Positions 22,474 to 30,434 are shown, counted from the first letter of the stretch. The stretch is 36,894 nucleotides of DNA from Elusimicrobiota bacterium (GCA_030637365.1 DAOWGR010000023.1:1-36894), one strand, 5' to 3'. Numbers and translations are program-made. Notes: a model not told the origin generated them from the letters alone.

Positions 22474-23121
22474 CTATTTCTGAATTTTAAATATATTTTT
22501 TATGTATTGCCAATGCCAATGGATGTGAAACAGAGATATCATAAACATCGCTATGCCCGCTTCCGTATGCCATAGCATGATATTAAAAGGCAGTTTAATC
22601 CTTATGCCGTAATTTATCATTATAACCAGCAGAATTCCGAGCAAGCCGGATATTAAAAATGTGAGCAATAGGGCAAAATTCCAAAATTTAAAGTGGGTTT
22701 TGGCTTCTATGATTTTTTTCTTATACAGGATAATGCCGATAAGGTACAAAAGAAGCAAAAACGCGCTTATGGGAAAAAGATGATATGGCTTTTTGCCGGA
22801 GGTTTTTTTAATGGCGGCTTTTTTTGTAGTTTTAACGGTTTTTTTGGGGGCAATCGGCGGTTTTATGTTTTGCGATGTTTGAGCCGGGATGTTCTTTTTC
22901 CGCTTGTTGTTTTCTGATATCTGTTTTCTGCTTTCCACTTTGTTAACAATATCTTTTATCTGAGGGTTTGATTGAATATAATCGCATATTCCGTCATTAT
23001 CCTTATCCACGCACATGCCGCATGGCGCGTCGCATTCAGTCAGCCCTTTAGGGCAGGCGCTTTCCCCGAATACCGTTAAAGGCAATGAGCATAATATCAT
23101 GGCGAATGCTATTTTTTTCAT
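22474..23121 (-). CDS. Membrane protein with Cys/Asp-rich periplasmic head and DUF4405-like C-terminus
   Basis: Read on the minus strand: a signal peptide (A-F-A-M-I-L-C-S-L-P-L-T-V-F-G), then a short Cys-rich head C-P-K-G-L-T-E-C-D-A-P-C-G-M-C with D-K-D-N-D-G-I-C-D. That last string looks like a calcium-binding D-x-D-x-D-G loop. A Lys-rich linker (residues 65-115) and three membrane helices follow. The last helices contain W-H-T-E-A-G and H-I-H-W-H-W, histidine patterns typical of DUF4405-like, possibly heme-binding, helices. An electron-transfer or metal-sensing role is conceivable but not shown. A 5' fragment of a close paralogue lies at 28303-28473. Confidence 0.7.
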   Translation of the reverse strand: MKKIAFAMILCSLPLTVFGESACPKGLTECDAPCGMCVDKDNDGICDYIQSNPQIKDIVNKVESRKQISENNKRKKNIPAQTSQNIKPPIAPKKTVKTTKKAAIKKTSGKKPYHLFPISAFLLLLYLIGIILYKKKIIEAKTHFKFWNFALLLTFLISGLLGILLVIMINYGIRIKLPFNIMLWHTEAGIAMFMISLFHIHWHWQYIKNIFKIQK

Positions 23122-23183
23122 ATTGTTTCTTAAAGCCTAAATAGAGTTTACAAATTTTAGATTGATTCGTGAAAATAGTCGGA

Positions 23184-24686
23184 CTAAGAATTAAGGAGTG
23201 TTTTTTTGCGTTCCGTCCAAAGGGTGAAATTGAAAGTGGAGCCTTCGTTTAGCGCGCTTTCCGCCCATAGTCGGCCTTTGTGTCGTTCTATTATGCGTTG
23301 GACCGTACTCAGACCTATGCCGGTTCCGGGAAATTCAGACAGAATGTGAAGGCGTTGAAAGGGTTTGAATATCTTGTTTACATATTTCATGTCAAAGCCG
23401 CAACCATTGTCTTTTACGAAATAAATATTTTGGTGTTCTTTTTTCATCATTCCGAATTCTATCGCGGGTTTTTCGGTTTTTTTCGTGAATTTCCACGCAT
23501 TTTCCAGCAGATTCTCAAGAGATTCCATCAGAAGACCGGGATCTCCGGTTGTTTCAATGCCTTCCGCCACAATAATATTTACATGCCGCGCGGGTTCGCT
23601 TTCTTGCAGGCGTTCAATGATTTTCTTTGCCAGAGCCGTCATATCCACGGTCTTGCAGTCCATTTCCTGGCGTATGATACTGGAGAGTTTGAGCAAATTG
23701 TCTATAATTTCCGCCATATGTTGGCAGTTGTTCTGCACTTTTCCGATATATGCTCTGCCGGTATCGTCCAAGACATTTGAATATTCCTGTTCCAGAAAGG
23801 TGATAAAGCCATCCATGCGTCTTAACGGGCCGCGTAAATCGTGCGACGCGGAATAGGTAAAAGCTTCCAATTCTTTATTCGCCATTTTTAATTCGGCCGT
23901 TCTCTCCGTTACATTGTCTTCCAGGTCATTGCGGGCTTTGATAAGTTCACTTGTTGCCGTGTCGCGTTCACGGCTCCTTTCCCGAAGATTTTTAAGCATG
24001 TAATTAAAGCTTTCGGCCAGTATTCCGATTTCATCGCCGCGGTTTATATCGGTTTTTAAAGAATAGTCTTGATTATGGGCGATACTTCTGGTTAATTCGG
24101 CCAATTGCAGTATGGGCCGCGATATCAGCCTTTGGACGCGCGTGGTCAGGATGAAGACAATTATGGCCACGCAAAATGCCAATATGATGATTAGTTTTAC
24201 GCGGTCCCAAATTTTTTCCGCCAAGAGCGCGGTGGAAACGCACATATGAAGTGTGCCGTAATATTTACCTTTATAAGTCATCGGTTCATAAACAGCAAGG
24301 TGCCCTTTTGTGAAGAGAGTATAAGTTTCTTCCCGCGCAATTGGTGTTTTCAGTTTTTTTCGCTCGAACTTTTTTCCATCGCGAGCGTAGGCGGCAAAAA
24401 TATTTCCGCGAATGTCGTAAATTGCCGCATGCTCTATGTTTTTTATAAGAGAAAGTTTTTCAAGCGCTTGCGAGGCTTCATCTTCGTATTCGAAAACCAG
24501 ATCTCCAATACAGTATTCCGCCGTTATTTTGGCGTTTAGAATGGAATCTTCTATCAATTCTTTTCGGAAATTACGGGTATCAAGCGCCGTTATTACGGCA
24601 AAACCGAGCACTAACGCGAAGAAAGCCACCGCCATTATGAGAGATGTTAGTTTGGCGTTTACCGACAAATTTTCAAGAGATTTCAT
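23184..24686 (-). CDS. Sensor histidine kinase with CHASE8-like periplasmic domain
   Basis: The order of parts is: transmembrane helix (about 15-35), periplasmic sensor (36-163) with features of CHASE8 domains (H-A-A-I-Y-D-I-R-G-N-I-F-A-A-Y), second helix (164-182), HAMP (183-240), coiled coil, HisKA with S-H-D-L-R-G-P-L (His 282), and HATPase with N-L-L-E-N-A-W (392-398), D-N-G-C-G-F-D (426-432) and G-T-G-I-G-L (454-459). All kinase motifs are intact. Its ATG overlaps the yfiR-like stop (ATGA). CHASE8 is the sensor of YfiN, which YfiR represses, so a YfiR-to-kinase link is likely here. No receiver domain is attached; the response regulator at 27740 is the probable partner. Confidence 0.92.
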   Translation of the reverse strand: MKSLENLSVNAKLTSLIMAVAFFALVLGFAVITALDTRNFRKELIEDSILNAKITAEYCIGDLVFEYEDEASQALEKLSLIKNIEHAAIYDIRGNIFAAYARDGKKFERKKLKTPIAREETYTLFTKGHLAVYEPMTYKGKYYGTLHMCVSTALLAEKIWDRVKLIIILAFCVAIIVFILTTRVQRLISRPILQLAELTRSIAHNQDYSLKTDINRGDEIGILAESFNYMLKNLRERSRERDTATSELIKARNDLEDNVTERTAELKMANKELEAFTYSASHDLRGPLRRMDGFITFLEQEYSNVLDDTGRAYIGKVQNNCQHMAEIIDNLLKLSSIIRQEMDCKTVDMTALAKKIIERLQESEPARHVNIIVAEGIETTGDPGLLMESLENLLENAWKFTKKTEKPAIEFGMMKKEHQNIYFVKDNGCGFDMKYVNKIFKPFQRLHILSEFPGTGIGLSTVQRIIERHKGRLWAESALNEGSTFNFTLWTERKKTLLNS

Positions 24687-25327
24687 TTTGTGTCACCGCC
24701 GTACACCATTGTCGCCAAGCGTAAAAGTTTTGAATTGATGACAAGGCCGCTTTTGCGGGCGCCGCCGAGATTTATATTGAAACGGATATGTTTACTTTTT
24801 TTGTAAAGAGCGATATGCGTCCCGCGCCGAGCCAGTTTTTTACCGTCTCCCACGATAAGTATCGGCCTATTGCCGGTTATGGAAAGTATGTCAGCCAGCC
24901 GCTTGTTTTCGTTTTTTGCTATAAAAAGCATATGACAGTGTTCAAGAGTGTCTTCGTTTTTCATTTGGCGCAATATTACACGGCGATTTTTTATTTTCCT
25001 GGTCTTTGCCAGTTTTTTGAGATAAGGACCGATTAAGGTTTTTCCAATCAGAGTTATGATAAAAGGTTCGTTTGGATCTGAAAAAGTTTTTTCGGGCCAG
25101 TCAATAAATTGGGTTATTCTTACCAGAAATTCGGCTTTTACCTGGTATTCAAAAAATTTATGCGACGAGGCGGTTGCCAAATCTCGGTTTGAGCCGGCGA
25201 TTAGCCCGAACAATATAAGAAAAGTCGTTAGGATTATTCGCCCGATTGACGGTTTGTTTGGAATGGTTGTTTTTGCTGAAAGATTTTGAAACAAAATGGA
25301 TTTTAGTCGGCTAAGCAAGTTTGTCAT
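24683..25327 (-). CDS. YfiR-like periplasmic protein (DUF4154)
   Basis: An N-terminal hydrophobic segment (about residues 28-48) acts as signal or anchor. The YfiR fold follows: Y-Q-V-K-A-E-F-L-V-R-I-T-Q-F-I-D-W-P near residue 60, P-F-I-I-T-L-I-G, C-H-M-L-F-I-A, P-I-L-I-V-G-D-G, and the C-terminal I-R-F-N-I-N-L-G-G-A-R-K-S-G-L. YfiR represses the CHASE8 diguanylate cyclase YfiN in the Pseudomonas YfiBNR system. The gene lies between the TonB-receptor gene and the kinase and overlaps the kinase by four bases, so the kinase replaces YfiN as its likely partner. The family assignment is confident; the mechanism is inferred. Confidence 0.85.
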   Translation of the reverse strand: MTNLLSRLKSILFQNLSAKTTIPNKPSIGRIILTTFLILFGLIAGSNRDLATASSHKFFEYQVKAEFLVRITQFIDWPEKTFSDPNEPFIITLIGKTLIGPYLKKLAKTRKIKNRRVILRQMKNEDTLEHCHMLFIAKNENKRLADILSITGNRPILIVGDGKKLARRGTHIALYKKSKHIRFNINLGGARKSGLVINSKLLRLATMVYGGDTK

Positions 25328-25379
25328 AGTCTTTTTTTAATAGTTCCTCATGGTCCGGGATAGAATGAAAATATGAAAT

Positions 25380-27611
25380 TTAAAATTTAAGCGTTAAGCC
25401 TCCGTATATGCTGATCGGGTCCTGAGGAGACGCTCCAAAACCTTCGTCCGGAGCTCTTGTGGGATTGGAGTAACGGGCATTTGTCAGATTTTGTATGTTT
25501 AAAAATATTGAAAGCTCCTTGTCTCCAATCGGTATATCATTGTATTTGGCATAAAAATTCATAATGGCGAAAGGGTCGCTGCTTTGCTTTGTTCCGCTGA
25601 TGAGGTTTCTGTTATAACTGCGCGATTGATATATAAAACGAGGAGAAATGCTCCATCTGCCAAATGTCGCGTCCACTCCCGCTCGGGCGGAGTCTTTCGC
25701 GCTGTAGGAAAGAAATGTGGCCCCTTCCGAATAACCCTCGGAATATGTATAAGCCGCGTAAATCACCATGTCAATTTTGCCGAGGTTTGTGATGGCGTCC
25801 ATGCGCAGTGTTCCGCCGTAAATTCTGCCGATATCGTCAGTGTTTACAAAGGTTTGAATATAAGAGACCGGAACACCCTTGAAAGATGTTATGGTTTTAT
25901 CCCTTTTTGTTCTAATCATGTCATAAACATAAGAGTTATAACCATTGAAGCTTAACCAGAATGTATCGGTGAATTTATAACTTGCTTCCAATTGAAATGA
26001 ACGGATTTTTTCCGGTTTTAAATCCGTATTGGGAAGATAAAAATAAGAGCTTCTAAGGCCCGTAACGGTGTTTGTGTCCGCGTAAAAAGAGCCGTAATGC
26101 TGATAGGTTTTATCGGGAGAAGGAGCAAGGAAGGCTTCTCCGTAAAGCAATTTGAAGTTAGTTTTTTTATGCGGTTTAAATACAAGGCCTGCTCTGGGAT
26201 TGAGGTAGTCTCCGTAACGGCTATTACGGTCATAACGGATTCCGAGTGTGGCTTGGACGGCGGAATACTCTTTAAAATTAAATTGCGCGTAGGCTCCGGT
26301 ATTGCTGTATTCATTAAAATAGAAATCCTGTGAAATTCCCAGATAAGTTCCCGAACTGTCGTATATATCGGAGCCCGGATAGACGAAACCTTGAGAATCC
26401 GCGCTTAAATCTCTATTGTAAGCGCTTGAAAGGTCGGCGGTGCGCGGCAGAACCAGGTGATCTTGATAAGACAGGCCGAAAAGAAAGAGGCTTTCTTCGC
26501 CTATTTTACAGTTTGCTTTTTCTTCAATTACGGAGCTTTTATCCCTAGCGTATTTATACGCGTCATCATAGTTTGAATAAATATTAATAAATTTGGTTTC
26601 GGGATCCAATTCATAGAAATGAGACGATAATGATGTGTTAAATGTCCACTTTTCGTTTTCGGAGCGATAAATATGGTTGCCGGAAAGAGTTTCATAATTT
26701 GTTTTGACAATCGCGTCTTCGGCATATAAAGAGTATTCCGGCTTCATTCCAAGCGAGGAAGAATGAGATTCCGACATTTTTACCCAGCCCAATTCAAAAT
26801 TGTTCATGCTTAGCCGGACATGAGTAAAAAAAGCGTTTTCATCGGCATTAAAGTCGCGGAACGGAACAGTGGTTTCTCCTGTAAAAGTTTTCATTCTTCC
26901 TGTTTGGTATTCTGAATTGTACCATGAAAAATCGCTTGAATGATATTTTGGCATGGAAGGTCCGTCCGAATGATAACTGTCGGCGGTTACGGAAAAAAAC
27001 GCATTTTCCAGAAATCTAATTTTGCCGCCCGCGACAGCGGAATAGTTTTGCGTATTGTAATTTCCATAGGAGCCGGAAAGATTTTGATTTTCCAAGTCTT
27101 CACCGCTTTTAGTGACGATATTTATTACTCCCGTGAAAGCGTCCGCTCCGTATAATGCCGACATCGGTCCCAGCACTATTTCCACTCTTTTGGCGTTTTT
27201 GAGGGAAAATTGTCTTCCCAGAGTGTAAAAATTCCCCGTAACGGGAGTGACTTGCATGCCGTCAATGAAAATTTGAATTCGTTCATTGCCGTTTATGCCT
27301 TGTACTGTCAAAATATTGCCGGTATCCGTTCCGGCCAAGTGCGCTATTTCTATTTGAGGCATATCCTCAAGAAGGTCAAGCAAAGTGGAGTAGCCTCGGG
27401 CTTTGATGGTTTCTTCGGTTATAACATGGGCCAATGCGCCAGACTCCGATGGTTTCTCGTCCGTAAAAGAAGACGCTTTTATCGGAACATTCAGCAGAGC
27501 TTCCAGCGTTAGTCCTTCAAGTTCCGAGGCAAAAGCTGAGGTGCGGCCAAATGGAGCGAGAGTTTCGGTGGCCGCGATTATCGCTATAAGAAAAAATTTT
27601 ATCGGTTTCAT
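25380..27611 (-). CDS. TonB-dependent outer-membrane receptor
   Basis: The protein has 743 residues with a signal peptide (cleavage near A-F-A-S-E-L). An N-terminal plug (about 30-165) includes T-I-K-A-R-G-Y, V-Q-G-I-N-G-N-E-R-I-Q-I-F-I-D-G and the G-P-M-S-A-L-Y-G-A-D-A-F-T-G-V-I-N-I motif. A long beta-barrel ends in aromatic G-G-L-T-L-K-F. An AGGAGA Shine-Dalgarno at 27621-27616 precedes ATG. It takes up an unknown ligand using TonB/ExbBD energy; no tonB is in the window. The neighbouring yfiR-like, kinase and response-regulator genes suggest that ligand status feeds a two-component system. The 128 bases upstream (27612-27739) hold a small CTGTT/AACAG hairpin near the ribosome site and no recognised riboswitch. 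Confidence 0.94.
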   Translation of the reverse strand: MKPIKFFLIAIIAATETLAPFGRTSAFASELEGLTLEALLNVPIKASSFTDEKPSESGALAHVITEETIKARGYSTLLDLLEDMPQIEIAHLAGTDTGNILTVQGINGNERIQIFIDGMQVTPVTGNFYTLGRQFSLKNAKRVEIVLGPMSALYGADAFTGVINIVTKSGEDLENQNLSGSYGNYNTQNYSAVAGGKIRFLENAFFSVTADSYHSDGPSMPKYHSSDFSWYNSEYQTGRMKTFTGETTVPFRDFNADENAFFTHVRLSMNNFELGWVKMSESHSSSLGMKPEYSLYAEDAIVKTNYETLSGNHIYRSENEKWTFNTSLSSHFYELDPETKFINIYSNYDDAYKYARDKSSVIEEKANCKIGEESLFLFGLSYQDHLVLPRTADLSSAYNRDLSADSQGFVYPGSDIYDSSGTYLGISQDFYFNEYSNTGAYAQFNFKEYSAVQATLGIRYDRNSRYGDYLNPRAGLVFKPHKKTNFKLLYGEAFLAPSPDKTYQHYGSFYADTNTVTGLRSSYFYLPNTDLKPEKIRSFQLEASYKFTDTFWLSFNGYNSYVYDMIRTKRDKTITSFKGVPVSYIQTFVNTDDIGRIYGGTLRMDAITNLGKIDMVIYAAYTYSEGYSEGATFLSYSAKDSARAGVDATFGRWSISPRFIYQSRSYNRNLISGTKQSSDPFAIMNFYAKYNDIPIGDKELSIFLNIQNLTNARYSNPTRAPDEGFGASPQDPISIYGGLTLKF

Positions 27612-27739
27612 AAAATCTCCTGTTAAAAACAGATGGCGCTATTGCCTGTGTTTTCGTTTACGGATTTCATTCGCTTTTATCCGTCTGTGGTCTCGTCCGC
27701 GTTGTGAAGCCGCGGAAGGACAAATAGACCGGGCGAATT

Positions 27740-28195
27740 TTATTTATACGCGTTTTTAGGCATCATTTTGACAATTAAAAACCAGAAATTTTCCATCGTT
27801 CTCATTACATTTTCAAAATCCTCCATTTTGACCGGCTTGGAGATAAAACAGTTCGCGTGATGATTATAGGTTTTTATGACATCTTCATCGGCTTTGGAAG
27901 AGGTCAGTATTATGACGGGAATAGTTCTTAATTCAGGGTCTTCTTTTATTTCCGTGAGCACTTCATGGCCGTCTTTTTTTGGGAGGTTTAAATCCAGAAG
28001 AATAATGTCCGGCCTGGGAGAATTCATATATTCCCCTTCTTTGCGCAGATATGCCATGGCCTCCACTCCGTCCGCGGCCACACTGATATTATTTTTTACT
28101 TTAGCCTTTTTGAATACCTGCAGGATAAAAAATGTGTCATCATCATTATCCTCCACCAGAAGTATTTCAATAGGTTCATGGTTGATTTTATCCAT
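27740..28195 (-). CDS. Single-domain response regulator, Rcp1-like
   Basis: This is a stand-alone receiver domain of about 151 residues. The acidic pocket is L-L-V-E-D-N-D-D-D (about 12-20), the phospho-acceptor lies in I-I-L-L-D-L-N-L-P (Asp near 67), then I-L-T-S-S and the conserved Lys in I-S-K-P-V. The 8-12 residue extension between helix 2 and the acceptor strand (L-R-K-E-G-E-Y-M-N-S) is typical of Rcp1-type regulators. ATG 28195 is chosen because a G-rich site (TGGGGGC) lies just upstream; the in-frame ATG 28222 adds nine unlikely residues. It has no output domain, so it probably acts by protein contact or phosphotransfer. It is the first gene of the minus-strand signalling cluster. Confidence 0.92.
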   Translation of the reverse strand: MDKINHEPIEILLVEDNDDDTFFILQVFKKAKVKNNISVAADGVEAMAYLRKEGEYMNSPRPDIILLDLNLPKKDGHEVLTEIKEDPELRTIPVIILTSSKADEDVIKTYNHHANCFISKPVKMEDFENVMRTMENFWFLIVKMMPKNAYK

Positions 28196-28302
28196 GGTGC
28201 CCCCAAATTTTAAATTTATCATCCGGCGTTATTTTCAGCGCCAAACGATTGTTGCGTCGCGATTAAAACAATAATTTCCCTCACACATATTTTACTTCAA
28301 AT

Positions 28303-28473
28303 TTAATAAAAAAAACAGTGCCGGCGCGAGCGCGTTAAATTTTTACGATTATTCTCATCAATAAAACCGCCGCATGGCGAATAACATTCAATTATCCCTT
28401 TAGGGCAGTCGATTTCACCGAATACCGTTAAGGGCAATGAGCATAATGCCAGGGCGAATATAATTTTTTTTAC
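28303..28473 (-). pseudogene. 5' fragment of a paralogue of the DUF4405-like gene
   Basis: The minus-strand translation starts at GTA (V-K-K-I-I-F-A-L-A-L-C-S), continues through the signal peptide S-L-P-L-T-V-F-G-E and then C-P-K-G-I-I-E-C and S-P-C-G-G. This is a close match to the N-terminus of the gene at 22474-23121. The ATG has become GTA. After about 40 codons the resemblance stops, and a TAA ends the frame at 28305-28303. Upstream sequence (A-rich AGTTTACA near 28491) also resembles that of the intact gene, so the copy included non-coding DNA. Confidence 0.8.
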
Positions 28474-28525
28474 AAGGTTAACTCCGGATAAAGTTTACAG
28501 ATTACAGGTTAAATTTTGGCGCGTA

Positions 28526-29305
28526 TTATATGGAAGAAGTTTCTATCGCGATATCAATTAATTTTTTTAATTTTTGTTTGACATGTTTTGAATCAAACTG
28601 CGGGTCCCATTTGTCTTCCCCCAAAATATCCGAAACCACCAGGCAAGAAGCCATTTTCACTTTTCTGAATTCCGCGACCGCGAAAAGCGCTGATGTTTCC
28701 ATGTCCACCGTTTTGATGCCTTCTTGCTTATAGTGTTTGATTTCGGAGATTGTTTCTCTATAAGGAGCGTCAATGGTCCAAGTCGCGCCCATTTCAAAAT
28801 CAATATTGTTTTTCTCCAATGATTTTTTAAACATTGAGGTTAATTTTTTGCTTGGATAGCTGTATTTTCCATGAGGCAAATAGTGATAGCTGACGCCTTC
28901 GTCTCGCAGAGCTTTTTCACAAAGAAATATGCCGAAATTTTTCAAGCCTCCGCAGGAACCAATGTTTAAAAATTGGTTTCCTCCCAATGAAATCAGTTCT
29001 TCAAGCACAGTGGTGGCGTTTGGCGCGCCAATGCCGGTCATTTGAACCAAAGCGATATCTTTATGCCGGTAAATTGTGATTAGTCTGTGCATTTTGATTA
29101 TTTTGGGTGAGTATTTTTTTTCAAAATAATTCAGCAAATAAGGATAATATATGAGAATATATTTGGATGGCTTGTTTTTTGTTTCTTCTTTCGCGTATTT
29201 GCTCCAGCTAATGGAATCTGATGGAGAAAATAAAGCTTTTTCAAAATATTTGTTTTTAAAATTGGGATAGCCCATAATAATATCGGAAATTGATTGGCGC
29301 GCCAA
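28526..29305 (-). CDS. Uridine phosphorylase-like nucleoside phosphorylase (PNP/UDP family)
   Basis: The enzyme cleaves a nucleoside with phosphate to base and pentose-1-phosphate. The phosphate- and ribose-site pattern is visible: V-Q-M-T-G-I-G-A-P-N-A at about 91-101, N-I-G-S-C-G-G at about 118-124, and V-D-M-E-T-S-A-L-F near 205, where Met-Glu contact ribose. The base-site region would separate uridine from purine specificity but cannot be read safely by eye. The frame starts at TTG 29305; an ATG at 29275 (M-G-Y-P-N-F) is an equally possible start and neither has a Shine-Dalgarno. The gene stands alone between a gene fragment and the tRNA region. Confidence 0.85.
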   Translation of the reverse strand: MARQSISDIIMGYPNFKNKYFEKALFSPSDSISWSKYAKEETKNKPSKYILIYYPYLLNYFEKKYSPKIIKMHRLITIYRHKDIALVQMTGIGAPNATTVLEELISLGGNQFLNIGSCGGLKNFGIFLCEKALRDEGVSYHYLPHGKYSYPSKKLTSMFKKSLEKNNIDFEMGATWTIDAPYRETISEIKHYKQEGIKTVDMETSALFAVAEFRKVKMASCLVVSDILGEDKWDPQFDSKHVKQKLKKLIDIAIETSSI

Positions 29306-29333
29306 AATTTTATTTTTTAGCGTTTAAAAAAAT

Positions 29334-29352
29334 ACGGAAGGGGAGGGATTCG
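29334..29352. repeat. Duplicate of the tRNA-Ser 3' end (possible att-like scar)
   Basis: ACGGAAGGGGAGGGATTCG is identical to 29503-29521, the 3' acceptor and T-arm end of tRNA-Ser with one flanking base, 169 bases away in the same orientation. Duplicated tRNA 3' ends mark integration sites of mobile elements. There is no integrase in the window and the interval is short, so this may be a deletion scar or a repeat that uses this sequence. Confidence 0.75.
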
Positions 29353-29502
29353 CCTACTGCATTCACAGAGTTCACTGCGTAGGCTCCCCTTCGCTCACTG
29401 GCAGCATAGCTTTTTCCTCGCAACGCTCGGCGTTCGCTACGCTTCGAATCCCTACGCAAGTCAAATTGTTGACTTGCTCTTTTCGCAAGTTGGAAATATC
29501 AA
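29353..29502. repeat. Palindrome-rich spacer next to tRNA-Ser
   Basis: No gene is seen. It holds several inverted segments: GCCTAC/GTAGGC within 29353-29385; AGGGATTCG (29344-29352) with CGAATCCCT (29445-29453); GCGTAGG with CCTACGC; and the hairpin GCAAGTCAA-ATTG-TTGACTTGC (29456-29477). The GC-rich words CGCTCGGCG and TTCGCTACGCTTCG stand out from the AT-rich background. Confidence 0.55.
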
Positions 29503-29503
29503 A

Positions 29504-29591
29504 CGGAAGGGGAGGGATTCGAACCCTCGAAAGCCATTAAGACTTTACCGGTTTTCAAGACCGGCTCCTTAAACCGCTCGGACACCCTTCC
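29504..29591 (-). tRNA. tRNA-Ser, anticodon TGA
   Basis: Read on the minus strand, the 88-base RNA starts GGAAGGGTGTCCGAGCGG. The acceptor stem GGAAGGG/CCCTTCC, anticodon stem CCGGT/ACCGG with loop CTTGAAA (anticodon at 29557-29555), a long variable arm and the T arm GGGTTCGAATCCC all fit. The long variable arm and discriminator G are those of tRNA-Ser. The CCA end is not encoded. Confidence 0.95.
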
Positions 29592-29657
29592 AGAAGCATA
29601 ATTATACAAAATTTGAAAAATATAGCTTATAATGAGAGGAGGCTTTTTTATTTAATG

Positions 29658-29663
29658 TATAAT
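29658..29663 (+). promoter_or_regulatory. -10 box of the duplicated GDPD promoter
   Basis: TTAATG-TATAATC here matches TTAATG-TATAATC before the intact GDPD gene (30550-30562). The promoter was evidently duplicated with the GDPD fragment and may now drive the response regulator at 29791. No good -35 box is visible. Confidence 0.5.
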
Positions 29664-29669
29664 CATTAT

Positions 29670-29787
29670 ATTAAGGGAAATAAACCGCTTATTTGAGTTC
29701 ACGGAGGAGCGTTGTTAAATGCTCCGGAAAACACTCTTGTCGCTTCTACAAAGGCTTTTGAAAATGGAACCGATATGGAGGAAAAAA
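29670..29787 (+). pseudogene. Decayed N-terminal fragment of a GDPD gene
   Basis: The frame reads I-K-G-N-K-P-L-I, stop, V-H-G-G-A-L-L-N-A-P-E-N-T-L, then A-F-E-N-G-T-D. The intact gene at 30570 begins M-G-N-K-P-L-I-L-A-H-R-G-A-L-L-N-A-P-E-N-T-L. The start codon is lost (ATT), Leu 8 has become TGA, and similarity ends at about codon 40, just before the ribosome site of the next gene. It is clearly non-functional as a phosphodiesterase. Confidence 0.88.
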
Positions 29788-29790
29788 ATT

Positions 29791-30432
29791 ATGTCTAAAA
29801 AAAACATGAAAATTCTTATTGTGGAGGACAATCCCGACGATCTTTTTCTGCTCATAAAAGAGCTGAAAAAGTCGCGCTTATCCGACATAAAACCGGAAAC
29901 GGCCGATACCGTGAAAGCGGCCCTTGAAATTTTAAAAAAGAAGCGATTTGATTGTATTCTTTCCGACCTTTCCCTTCCCGATACCCATGACGGAGTAGAT
30001 ACTTTTACGCGGATTAACGGGGCCGCCCCGCAAATCCCCATAATATTGCTGACGGCGTTTGACAGCGAAACGCTCGCGCTGAAACTCGTTAAGAAAGGGG
30101 CTCAAGATTACATTGTCAAGGGAAAGTTCACTCCCGAACTGTTGGCGCGTTCGATTTTTTACGCCATAGAACGCAAAGCTTTGAACGACAGGCAGGAGGA
30201 TTTGATCGCGCGGCTCAAGAAGGCGCTTAAAGAAATAAAGACGCTGTCGGGCTTGTTGCCCATATGCGCGAGCTGTAAAAAGATAAGGGACGACAAAGGG
30301 TATTGGCACATGGTGGAGACTTATATATCCTCCCACGCGAATGTTGAATTCACGCATGCCATTTGCCCCGACTGCATGGAAGAGCTTTATCCTGAATTTC
30401 TGGATAAAAAAGATAAAAAACCGAAAAAATAA
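29791..30432 (+). CDS. Response regulator with C-terminal paired-CxxC domain
   Basis: The receiver domain spans residues 5-125: I-L-I-V-E-D-N-P-D-D, phospho-acceptor in C-I-L-S-D-L-S-L-P-D (Asp near 56), L-L-T-A-F, and Lys in Y-I-V-K-G. A coiled segment (140-160) leads to a small domain with L-L-P-I-C-A-S-C-K-K-I-R-D-D-K-G-Y-W and later I-C-P-D-C. Two C-x2-C pairs suggest a zinc-binding output. This tail recurs on many bacterial PAS and receiver proteins, but its function is not known to me. ATG 29791 is supported by GGAGG at 29777-29781; an upstream in-frame start at 29719 would read through the GDPD fragment. The gene sits between two GDPD copies, as if inserted after a duplication. Confidence 0.9.
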   Translation: MSKKNMKILIVEDNPDDLFLLIKELKKSRLSDIKPETADTVKAALEILKKKRFDCILSDLSLPDTHDGVDTFTRINGAAPQIPIILLTAFDSETLALKLVKKGAQDYIVKGKFTPELLARSIFYAIERKALNDRQEDLIARLKKALKEIKTLSGLLPICASCKKIRDDKGYWHMVETYISSHANVEFTHAICPDCMEELYPEFLDKKDKKPKK

Positions 30433-30434
30433 AT

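Noticed and set aside
24436..24738. Plus-strand open frames within the minus-strand signalling cluster
   Set aside because: They are mirror frames of the kinase, YfiR and receptor genes, with no recognisable protein features.
27612..27739. Riboswitch upstream of the TonB-dependent receptor
   Set aside because: I looked for cobalamin and c-di-GMP riboswitch core motifs and found none; only a small hairpin near the ribosome site.
29334..29591. Integrated prophage or genomic island at tRNA-Ser
   Set aside because: No integrase or phage gene is in the window and the repeats are only 169 bases apart; kept as an att-like scar only.
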